NCBI GenBank assembly: GCA_017459805.1
Contig: JAFUCE010000165.1
Span: 1 to 44,929 of the forward strand
Length of the DNA: 44,929 bases
From: Eggerthellaceae bacterium
Lineage (GTDB): Bacteria; Actinomycetota; Coriobacteriia; Coriobacteriales; Eggerthellaceae
Direction: 5' to 3'
Under the pieces are notes generated by a model, which ran no database searches, was not told where the DNA came from, and saw only the letters and a list, made by a program, of their open reading frames with translations. The position numbers and the translations under genes were made by a program. Positions within the stretch are counted from its first letter, which is position 1. Every line of letters begins with the position of its first letter. Positions 1 through 6,679 of this stretch are shown here, piece by piece.

Positions 1-1
1 A

Positions 2-187
2 TATGACTTAAGTTGGGTAGATAAGCTGCGTACTTGTCCTTATTGCGGCAAAGAAATGGAGTTTGATATCAACCAAGCAGACCCCGATATTGCTGACTTT
101 GAATGCGAGTGTGGGTTTCAAGGCATTGTTCACCCGCCTTATGATCTAGATCCGCTTAAAGGCGTTATCAAAGAGATTAGGCTTTAA
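2..187 (+). CDS. C-terminal part of a zinc-ribbon protein (partial)
   Basis: The reading frame is open from the left window edge to a TAA at 185-187, giving about 61 C-terminal residues; the start lies outside the window. The visible part has two cysteine pairs, CPYCGK and CECG, about 27 residues apart, as expected for a small zinc ribbon. The tail after it is acidic and hydrophobic and matches nothing I recognise. The fragment is too short to assign a function; a zinc-binding accessory or hypothetical protein is all that can be said. Confidence 0.55.
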   Translation, partial: YDLSWVDKLRTCPYCGKEMEFDINQADPDIADFECECGFQGIVHPPYDLDPLKGVIKEIRL

Positions 188-463
188 GCAGCAGAAGATT
201 AGGGATGAACAGGAGCAGTCTTTTTTCGCCCCTATTCAACGTTAGGGTCTAGGGTTTATGGATGCGCTGTCTGAAGCAGTGAAAGTGATAGATTTCACGA
301 AATCTAGCAACAGCTTTTAGGTATAGGATTAGCGGGTCGACAGGACTGCCTGGAGAAGTCCCAAAAATGGGTCTTGAAACGTACTGCGTGTGTGTAATGA
401 TGGTGAGCATCAGCAGGAATCTTGAAGGAAATTGCCTTCGCGGTAATGCTTAAGGAGGAGAAG

Positions 464-1864
464 ATGGCAGAGCATGTAGATATTACTTGTCCAAACTGCG
501 GGAAGGTTTTCCCGCTAGATGAATCTGGCTACACAGCGCTCATAGCACAGGTACGCGACCACGCTTTCAAGGAAGAAGTCGAGGCACGTGAAGAGGCCCT
601 CAAGAGAGCGCATGACGCAGAACTCGCTGCTGCACTTCAAGAAGCTAAACAGGCGGCTGGCGAGCAGAGTAATAACCTACAAACACGCATCGCTGAGCTT
701 CAAAGTGAACTAAAAGCTGCTGGTGAAACCGCAAAAGCGCAGATCGAAGAGGCTCGTGCAACAGCGCAGGCCCAGGCCGCAAAAGAACAGGAAGAGCTAA
801 AGACCAAGCTTGTACAAATCGAACAAGAGCTCAAAAGTGAAAAGGACAATGCGGTTACCGCCCAAGAGCTTGCTGTGTCAAAGGCTATTGCCGAGATTGA
901 AAAACAACGAAATGAGCTCTCCGCGCAAGTTGAAATAATCAAGGCAGAGGCCGCGCAAAAGGATTCTGTGCATGCGGCTGAGCTCACTAAAGCAGAGGCA
1001 GATAAGCAAGAGCTCCTGCGCATGAAGGACGCAGAGATTGAGCGCTTACGTGAAATGAAAGCCAGGCTCTCTACTAAAATGCTTGGCGAAACGCTCGAAC
1101 AGCATTGCTTAAACGAATTTAACAAAGTGCGGGCCATGGCCTTCCCGCGTGCTCAATTTGGAAAAGACAATGAAGCTGTCGAAGGTACTAAAGGTGACTT
1201 TATTTTCCGAGAGGCTGATGAAAGCGGGATCGAATTCATTTCAATCATGTTTGAAATGAAGAATGAGTCCGACACCACGGCGACCAAGCACAAGAACGAA
1301 GACTTTTTCGACAAGCTTGATAAAGACAGAAAAAAGAAGAACTGTGAGTACGCGATTCTTGTCAGCATGCTTGAAGCGGACAACGACTTTTACAACCAGG
1401 GCATTGTTGAAATAACCGACTACCCGAAGATGTATGTCATTCGTCCGCAGTTCTTCATTCCCATAATTGGGTTGTTGCGCAACATGGCGCTTGGATCACT
1501 CGCAGACCGCAGAGAACTGCAGCTATTGAAAGATCGCGACTACGACATAACAAACTTCGAAGAAAGTCTGGAAGATTTCAAGCAGAAATTCGGGCGCGAC
1601 TACCGAATTGCGAGCGACAGATTCCAGACAGCGCTTGATGAAATAGACAAGAGCATTTCGCATTTAGAGAAGATCAAGAAGGCGCTAATAACCGTAGAGA
1701 ATCACTTACGTCTAGCAAATGACAAAGCCGACGCACTAACAGTGAATCGTCTCACGCGCAAGAACCCCACCATGAAAGCAAAGTTTGAGGAAGCAAGAAA
1801 AGCAAAGGCATTGCCGGAATCGGACGATGTTGGTATCGAAATCGAAGTGCTCGAAGAAGATTAG
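464..1864 (+). CDS. DUF2130 family coiled-coil protein
   Basis: This 466-residue protein fits the DUF2130 family in order and length. A short N-terminal CPNCG motif is followed by a long charged coiled coil rich in Ala, Glu, Lys and Gln (about residues 25-205). A conserved globular part (about 215-345) contains KGDFIF, MFEMKNE and [11 protein letters not shown], and a further helical tail ends the protein. The ATG at 464 is chosen because AAGGAGGAG ends 3 bases before it and because it places the zinc motif at the N terminus; a TTG at 422 also opens the frame but lacks a good ribosome site. DUF2130 has no established biochemical role. It is often seen in accessory regions, and the conserved part has been suggested to be nuclease-like, which I cannot confirm here. 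It stands alone on the plus strand. Confidence 0.8.
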   Translation: MAEHVDITCPNCGKVFPLDESGYTALIAQVRDHAFKEEVEAREEALKRAHDAELAAALQEAKQAAGEQSNNLQTRIAELQSELKAAGETAKAQIEEARATAQAQAAKEQEELKTKLVQIEQELKSEKDNAVTAQELAVSKAIAEIEKQRNELSAQVEIIKAEAAQKDSVHAAELTKAEADKQELLRMKDAEIERLREMKARLSTKMLGETLEQHCLNEFNKVRAMAFPRAQFGKDNEAVEGTKGDFIFREADESGIEFISIMFEMKNESDTTATKHKNEDFFDKLDKDRKKKNCEYAILVSMLEADNDFYNQGIVEITDYPKMYVIRPQFFIPIIGLLRNMALGSLADRRELQLLKDRDYDITNFEESLEDFKQKFGRDYRIASDRFQTALDEIDKSISHLEKIKKALITVENHLRLANDKADALTVNRLTRKNPTMKAKFEEARKAKALPESDDVGIEIEVLEED

Positions 1865-1987
1865 CTTTTAGGTCGTGTGGAGTAAATAAAGGGCGTGGGT
1901 CTGTCTGTGCGAATGGACATGCCCACGCTGTTCGCACATCGCCATCAAAGAGCGCGGCGTGGTAATCAAGCCTAAGTTCAATACGGT

Positions 1988-2028
1988 CCGCATGTGACGA
2001 AAGCCCCATCCTTTCGTCACCGATGCGG
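1988..2028. repeat. Long imperfect inverted repeat (hairpin)
   Basis: The arms at 1988-2003 and 2011-2028 pair over 16 bases with a 2-base bulge and a 7-base loop. The inner ten bases, GTGACGAAAG against CTTTCGTCAC, are perfect. There is no T-tract directly after it, so a simple terminator is not obvious. A weaker hairpin (TGTGCGAA with TTCGCACA, 1907-1939) lies just upstream. It may end transcription of the DUF2130 gene or be a leftover mobile-element end. Confidence 0.5.
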
Positions 2029-2117
2029 GCAGTAACTAGTTAATTTCAAAATCCCTGCAATAATCTGGTATTCTATGTGCTGCAAATAGATTGGCGTTGG
2101 CAACTGCGGGAGGCATT

Positions 2118-2369
2118 ATGCAAGAGCTGAAGATACATCGCGTATACAAGCATTTCAAGGGCGACTACTACCTGGTCGAAGACGTGGCCACGCATTCCGA
2201 AACCGGCGAAGAGTACGTGGTGTATCGCAAGCTCTATGGCGACGGCTCGCTCTGGATTCGCCCCAAGGCCATGTTCTTGGAAGAAGTCGACCACGAAAAG
2301 TATCCAGACGTGGAACAGCGGTATCGTTTCGAACTACAGGAAATCGAAAGCATCGCCCACGAAAGATGA
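2118..2369 (+). CDS. DUF1653 domain protein
   Basis: This 83-residue protein carries the whole DUF1653 pattern: YKHFKGDYYLVEDVATHSE, then VVYRKLYGDGSLWIRP and MFLEEV. DUF1653 proteins are small, standalone, probably beta-rich domains of unknown function that are widespread in bacteria. The ATG at 2118 is preceded by GGGAGG and begins just before the conserved start of the domain. Its 3' 152 bases are repeated almost exactly at 3099-3250, on the far side of an oppositely oriented gene. This copy is the complete one. Confidence 0.85.
   Translation: MQELKIHRVYKHFKGDYYLVEDVATHSETGEEYVVYRKLYGDGSLWIRPKAMFLEEVDHEKYPDVEQRYRFELQEIESIAHER
2211..2362 (+). repeat. Direct repeat, copy 1 (paired with 3099-3250)
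   Basis: These 152 bases recur at 3099-3250 in the same orientation without any indel and with only about eight substitutions by eye, mostly at third codon positions. Copy 1 lies inside the intact DUF1653 gene. The two copies bracket the leftward gene at 2421-2996, so either a partial tandem duplication was later split by an insertion or a second homologous locus recombined here. Confidence 0.85.
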
Positions 2370-2420
2370 GCCAAGATCGATGCTGCAGGACCGCAAACAG
2401 CCCTGCAGCATATCCTTGCA

Positions 2421-2996
2421 CTACAAATTCAGCGAAGAGCCCAAATTAGAAACAGTACGCTCAGTCCTAAAGGAGTACTGGTCAGACTCTTCAATCTCAG
2501 AGTCAACATCCATTATCTTGCTTTCCGCTTCCGCTCCTCTGTATATTAAAATGTCTTCAGAGAACCAAATATCTTTTTCGAAAACAACCTGCCTGTCTGG
2601 TAAAACAAACACAATGGCCTTAGTGTAAGAAAACTTATACAGGGTTTCACTGTCTTTTTCCATGTAATGCGTGTCATCAATGACCTTTATATCCCGCACT
2701 ACTTGATTAACGGGCGTATCGATTTGCTGCCCATCAACAATACGAGAAACAACATTATCTGGACTAACCTGACGCACTCGCATAACACCGACATCTTCAA
2801 TAGCGCCATAGTAATCGAGGGGTTGGGCCTCATTTTCAACCGACAGTATCAACCCATCGAAAAATGCTCCAAGCGCCTGATATACAGCTGGACGAAACAT
2901 AATCTTGTCACAGCGGTACTTAGTGAATTGTTTTCCAACAACACTTGCTAAAAGATTCCGTTCCTCTTGGCTAATGCGAACATCTACTGTTTTCAT
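2421..2996 (-). CDS. Hypothetical protein, 191 residues
   Basis: The gene is a full leftward frame with AAGGAGGG directly upstream of its ATG at 2996, so translation is well supported. The product is soluble and acidic, with no signal peptide, membrane segment or motif that I recognise. The N terminus (MKTVDVRISQEERNLL) resembles a short strand-helix beginning, and the middle part reads as alternating beta strands (VIDDTHYMEK, KAIVFVLPDR, VVFEKDIWF). It sits between two copies of a DUF1653 sequence and in opposite orientation to them, which suggests it arrived as cargo. I cannot assign a function. Confidence 0.6.
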   Translation of the reverse strand: MKTVDVRISQEERNLLASVVGKQFTKYRCDKIMFRPAVYQALGAFFDGLILSVENEAQPLDYYGAIEDVGVMRVRQVSPDNVVSRIVDGQQIDTPVNQVVRDIKVIDDTHYMEKDSETLYKFSYTKAIVFVLPDRQVVFEKDIWFSEDILIYRGAEAESKIMDVDSEIEESDQYSFRTERTVSNLGSSLNL

Positions 2997-3098
2997 TTAC
3001 CCTCCTTCTTCACGAAGTGGATCTTTTGATTTTTTACTCCACCACTATCCTTGCTGTATTGAATATTGATATCAACGGCAGGAGAACCATCGCTACAA

Positions 3099-3257
3099 GA
3101 GTACGTGGTGTATCGCAAGCTCTATGGCGACGGCTCGCTGTGGATTCGTCCCAAGGCCATGTTCTTGGAAGAAGTCGACCACGAAAAGTATCCGGACGTG
3201 GAGCAGCGGTATCGCTTCGAACTACAGGACATCGAAAGCGTCGCCCACGAGGGGTAG
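3099..3257 (+). pseudogene. Truncated second copy of the DUF1653 gene
   Basis: This is the C-terminal 52 or so codons of the DUF1653 gene, from EYVVYRKLYGDGSLW to a shared end, with a TAG at 3255-3257. The first third of the domain (YKHFKGDYYLVEDVATHSE) is missing, and no good start codon or ribosome site precedes the fragment. Similarity to copy 1 begins abruptly at 3099. The high identity implies a recent duplication; it is most likely not expressed. Confidence 0.8.
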
Positions 3258-3320
3258 CGTCCAAACATTCTGGCTATAGACCATGCCGCTTTCGGGTATG
3301 CCTCAAATGGCGACCGCCAC

Positions 3321-4331
3321 CTATAATGCCTTCAGTGTTGAGGCGCCTTTATACGAAATTAAGTCTCCAAATTCAACCTGTTTCCATAATGGCTCTTTAT
3401 GAGAAGCATCAGATAGTGCCGTGGCGGTACTGAATCTATTAACAAATTCGGTAACCTTAGAAAGCTGTTCGCGTTCTTCGGGTGAAAACAACCACCAACC
3501 AAACTCGTTCTTTCGGGTACATAAAATCTGCCCGCCAGTATCCTGCTCTTCAAAATAGAAAGCATCTTCATTAGTAAAAGCTGCAATCAGTTGCTCGTAC
3601 TTATCTGGTACGGGTCCAAAGTCGGCCCTTGCATAACGAAGCCCCGTAATACTGTGTCCCAGATCCCTAAACGCTGAAAAGTCCAAATAGAATAGAGCTT
3701 TGTTCAGTTTGGTTCTATACAACTCACGAATATTTAGAGCGAAATAAACAAGTACTTCGCGGAAACGTTCAGCATTAAAAGCTTTTTCGCCTGTGTATTC
3801 ATCAGGTGTGCGCTGCGCCATCATGAAAACTATGCGGGAGAGAGACGCATCTTCTTCTTCTCGCGTAATCGTTTGCTCAACAGAAGCAACCAAAGCATCG
3901 TGTTCTTTAGCGCTTCCAAAGTTCGTATCCTGCAAGCGCTGTCGTAGGAAAACGGGATCGTTCAGTTGGCGAATCATGGCAGCATGGGCTTCTGTGGGCA
4001 GCGAGCCTCCTTCGTAACGCTGGATGCTAGCCACGCCAATGCCCAGCAAGTCGGCAAGTTTCTTCTGCGAGAGTCCGAGTTTTTCGCGCATGGCACGGAT
4101 TTCGTCCCCACCGGGCAGGTGCGTAGCCTTACGATAGGCTTCATATAGAAGCTTATCGTTTTCGTTCGCATAGGTGCCTAGCCCAATTTTGTTTCCGCAC
4201 TGCGGACAAACAGGCCAAGTTTCCACAATGCTAATTTCTGTTCCACGCAAGAGGTGCGTTGTATAAAACTCTTCTAGCTGCGCATCTACCGACTGCATAC
4301 ATTCATCGCAAACCGTGTGAACCCTTTTCAT
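3321..4331 (-). CDS. PanA-like antitoxin: zinc finger, HTH and Panacea (SocA/DUF4065) domains
   Basis: The 336-residue product has three parts. An MqsA/YgiT-like zinc finger has cysteines 8, 11, 42 and 45. An XRE-type helix-turn-helix follows at about 75-125 (LGLSQKKLADLLGIGVASIQ). A C-terminal Panacea domain at about 205-330 contains KLNKALFYLDFSAF and the GPVPDKYEQL segment. In known panA-type systems the Panacea domain neutralises diverse toxins, and the HTH represses the shared promoter. The partner gene is usually adjacent; here the closest candidate is the divergent gene at 4488, with a perfect palindrome between the two. Which toxin, if any, it controls is inferred from position only. 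The antitoxin family call is firm. Confidence 0.8.
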   Translation of the reverse strand: MKRVHTVCDECMQSVDAQLEEFYTTHLLRGTEISIVETWPVCPQCGNKIGLGTYANENDKLLYEAYRKATHLPGGDEIRAMREKLGLSQKKLADLLGIGVASIQRYEGGSLPTEAHAAMIRQLNDPVFLRQRLQDTNFGSAKEHDALVASVEQTITREEEDASLSRIVFMMAQRTPDEYTGEKAFNAERFREVLVYFALNIRELYRTKLNKALFYLDFSAFRDLGHSITGLRYARADFGPVPDKYEQLIAAFTNEDAFYFEEQDTGGQILCTRKNEFGWWLFSPEEREQLSKVTEFVNRFSTATALSDASHKEPLWKQVEFGDLISYKGASTLKAL

Positions 4332-4430
4332 CTGTGCACCTTTCTGTATGGGAAAGTCATTTCCCGCTCAGCTTCATGAAACGAATTAGCAAGCTCCCCC
4401 ATCAATTCCCTTTCTAAATGATGTTATTTT

Positions 4431-4450
4431 ATCACATCATTTGATGTGAT
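4431..4450. promoter_or_regulatory. Palindromic operator between divergent genes
   Basis: ATCACATCA and TGATGTGAT form a perfect 9-base inverted repeat with a 2-base spacer. It overlaps the start of a -10-like TATACT (4450-4455) for the rightward gene and lies 100 bases upstream of the antitoxin-like gene. A third half-site-like TGATGT precedes it at 4419-4424. The position and symmetry fit autorepression by the HTH domain of the leftward gene. Confidence 0.65.
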
Positions 4451-4487
4451 ATACTTATTAAAAGCTATTTTGAAGGCGGTGTTTATA

Positions 4488-5075
4488 ATGACCATGGAGT
4501 TAACTGGCCTACGTTTTCTTCATAAGTCAATGCAAAAACAAAATGTATCCTCTTGCCACTTCCCCTATCAAAACGGAAGAGGCCATTTTGATGTTCTTTT
4601 CTATGTTAATGACAATCCATTTATTCTTGGATTTGGAGCAGTTGGAGGACATCAATACTTTGAGGTTGAAATACTTCCAGGATATAGAGTAAAAACTTTT
4701 TTGAGTAAAGAAAATCTCCATACCCTCAAAGAGATTCTGGGAATCATATTCGCAACGAGCAGACCACGCTTTTCAACGAATGAGTTCTTCGCCGATCTTA
4801 ACGCACACATCCCAAACAATTACACCCCCGCAAATCGATTGACTCTCGAAAAAATTGCGCATTATCGCAGGGATGTAGAGGAACCAGAAAAAATCTACTT
4901 TATGGGCTGGAGGGATAACACAAAATGCAATACATGCGTATCCAGTGAAAACCTATACAAAACAAAACGTCTGATGGGGCGGGATGCCTATATGAGAGCA
5001 AAACACGGTAACTTTAGCTCGAGATGGACAGATGACCCGAATAGGGCAATCAGGAACTATACTCTTCCTAGCTAA
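4488..5075 (+). CDS. DUF6037-like protein, possible partner of the Panacea protein
   Basis: A 195-residue soluble protein starts at ATG 4488, with AAGGCGG seven bases upstream; a second ATG six bases on (MELTGL) is equally plausible. From memory the N-terminal half (MELTGLRFLHKSM, then a strand-rich part FDVLFYVNDNPFILGFGA) resembles the DUF6037 family. The C-terminal half contains CNTC and is basic. The family has no established activity. Divergent placement against a Panacea antitoxin, with a shared operator, makes a toxin-antitoxin relationship plausible, but no toxin motif is visible. The AT-rich codon use matches the following defence module more than the right end of the window. Confidence 0.55.
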   Translation: MTMELTGLRFLHKSMQKQNVSSCHFPYQNGRGHFDVLFYVNDNPFILGFGAVGGHQYFEVEILPGYRVKTFLSKENLHTLKEILGIIFATSRPRFSTNEFFADLNAHIPNNYTPANRLTLEKIAHYRRDVEEPEKIYFMGWRDNTKCNTCVSSENLYKTKRLMGRDAYMRAKHGNFSSRWTDDPNRAIRNYTLPS

Positions 5076-5138
5076 AAATTAACCTGTTTAGCAGGCTATT
5101 TGTGAAAAGCTACAAAACGCTGTATTCTTTACTACACG

Positions 5139-5173
5139 AAAAGGGGGCCGCCGAACAAAACGAACCCCCTCTT
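5139..5173 (-). terminator. Probable terminator of the two small leftward ORFs
   Basis: GGGGG (5143-5147) and CCCCC (5165-5169) form a short GC stem that, read leftward, is followed by TTTTCG. A second small hairpin (CAGC and GCTG around 5188-5199) lies between it and the stop of the nearest ORF. The rightward gene ending at 5075 is further away, so leftward use is preferred. Confidence 0.45.
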
Positions 5174-5203
5174 CCGAAAACAGGCCTCAGCATACGCTGG
5201 GGT

Positions 5204-5305
5204 CTACTTCTTTGCAGTTACCGTTTTTGCAACTGAACCGGTTTTTACAATTCGTCCAGTCTTAGTTATGCGATATTTCGGTATACGCACTTTGACTCGA
5301 ATCAC
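5204..5305 (-). CDS. Very small basic protein, 33 residues
   Basis: A GTG at 5305 is preceded by AGGAGGTGAATAATC, which gives a strong ribosome site and good spacing. The product, beginning MIRVKVRIPKYRITKTG, is highly basic (ten Lys/Arg) with many Thr and Val, and has no signal peptide. It lies downstream of, and in the same orientation as, another small basic ORF with an equally strong site, so the two probably form a small operon. No family is recognised. The case rests on the ribosome site, the operon-like arrangement and the terminator after it. Confidence 0.5.
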   Translation of the reverse strand: MIRVKVRIPKYRITKTGRIVKTGSVAKTVTAKK

Positions 5306-5347
5306 GATTATTCACCTCCTATCAGTGACTTGAATTATCTTGAGCGA

Positions 5348-5473
5348 CTAATGCGCCCGACGTTTGTGGTTGGCGAGCGTCTTACCAGCACTTTTCTTGG
5401 CTTGCTTGCTTGAGCTCTTACTTGCAAGTGTCGCTGCAGCAGCGCTAAGTTTTCCACCACTATGTTTAACCAT
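5348..5473 (-). CDS. Small Lys/Ser/Ala-rich protein, 41 residues
   Basis: The ATG at 5473 follows AAAGGAGGTGAGGACA, close to an ideal ribosome site. The open frame extends further upstream, but those codons have no such site. The product starts MVKHSGGKLSAAAATLASK and continues with short similar units (ASKSSSKQAKKSAGKTLA), ending in a basic HKRRAH tail. This looks like a small, probably disordered or helical cationic protein; similar short Lys/Ser/Ala proteins occur in many bacteria without a known role. It is divergent from the IetAS-like pair and shares its 168-base upstream region. Confidence 0.6.
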   Translation of the reverse strand: MVKHSGGKLSAAAATLASKSSSKQAKKSAGKTLANHKRRAH

Positions 5474-5641
5474 TGTCCTCACCTCCTTTCGCTCGAGTCT
5501 AAAAAATCGGTTCGACCAACTGAGCCGTACCATATAGTAACGCATCAAAAATAAAAAATCAAATCTCGTTCCCAAAAAAAGGATTTAGTTGTATACTGTG
5601 ATTAGCTTCAAAAGAATCCAAAACCCAGAGGTGACCACAGT

Positions 5642-6676
5642 ATGAAAAAACGCAGTGTTCTCAACCTGATTAAATATCATGTTGAAAACAACAACTATGC
5701 CTTCAAAACCGAGGCAATAGAAATAGCCAAAGAATTCGATGAGGCTGGCGATTTTCAGTTAGCTGAATATATCATGGCTCTCGTGTCTGACACAAATGCT
5801 TTTGTTCCCCAGTCATCAGTTGAAGATAGCTGTTTCCTCCAAAAGGTTTCCTATTCAGAAAAGCCACTACCACTGCCGCTGGTCATTTCAGATGATATAA
5901 AAGGCATCATTAATGCTATTGGGCACAATGTTGGGGTGAATAAATTTCTGCTCCAGGGCCCTCCTGGTACGGGAAAAACTGAAAGTGCAAAACATATCGC
6001 ACGCATTCTCGAAAGGGATTTATATTCTGTTGACTTTAGTGCGGTTATAGATAGTAAGCTTGGGCAAACAGGCAAAAATATTACTGCCTTATTTAGGGAG
6101 ATTAACGGCTTTCCAAATCCCGACAAGATCGTTGTTTTGTTTGACGAACTCGATGCCCTTGCCCTTGACAGAACTAATGGTCACGACGTTAGAGAGATGG
6201 GACGTGCAACGTCAGCATTTTTGCGTGAGCTTGAAAACATGAGCTCTCAATTAATCCTTATCGCAACAACTAATCTCTTCGAAAACTTCGATAAGGCCAT
6301 GATAAGACGCTTTGATTCGGTTATTGATTTCAGCCGCTATTCTCGTGAAGACCTTCTTGAAATAGCTGAGATTATTCTCAATTCCTATCTTGATCAGTTT
6401 AAGTTTGCCGGAAGAGATACCCGCTTGTTCAATAAAATAATGAAGCAAATGGAGGATATTCCCTATCCTGCCGATCTTGCTAACATAATCAAAACGTCAA
6501 TTGCGTTCAGTAACCCTGATCAAGAACACGACTACTTACAACGTTTATATAAAGCTGTCGTAAATAGCGAAATACCTAACGTAGAACAGCTACGTGCCGA
6601 AGGCTATACGCTTCGCGAAATTGGAATATTAACAGGAGTACCAAAGAGTACCCTATCGCGTGAGTTAAGGGGATAG
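5642..6676 (+). CDS. ietA: IetA-like AAA+ ATPase of an IetAS anti-phage system
   Basis: The 344-residue protein is a single AAA+ module. Walker A is GPPGTGKT (106-113), Walker B VVLFDELD (164-171), sensor 1 IATTN (207-211) and the arginine-finger region RRFD (222-225). The N-terminal 80 residues are a helical adaptor. The last 25 residues read as a resolvase-like HTH (YTLREIGILTGVPKSTLSRE). In the IetAS system, shown to block phages, an AAA+ ATPase is encoded just before a subtilisin-like protease; that is the order here, with only three bases between the genes. The ATPase presumably senses the phage or regulates the protease. AGAGGTGA precedes the ATG, and a -10-like TATACT lies at 5592. The C-terminal HTH is a point of interest. 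Confidence 0.75.
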   Translation: MKKRSVLNLIKYHVENNNYAFKTEAIEIAKEFDEAGDFQLAEYIMALVSDTNAFVPQSSVEDSCFLQKVSYSEKPLPLPLVISDDIKGIINAIGHNVGVNKFLLQGPPGTGKTESAKHIARILERDLYSVDFSAVIDSKLGQTGKNITALFREINGFPNPDKIVVLFDELDALALDRTNGHDVREMGRATSAFLRELENMSSQLILIATTNLFENFDKAMIRRFDSVIDFSRYSREDLLEIAEIILNSYLDQFKFAGRDTRLFNKIMKQMEDIPYPADLANIIKTSIAFSNPDQEHDYLQRLYKAVVNSEIPNVEQLRAEGYTLREIGILTGVPKSTLSRELRG

Positions 6677-6679
6677 CAC

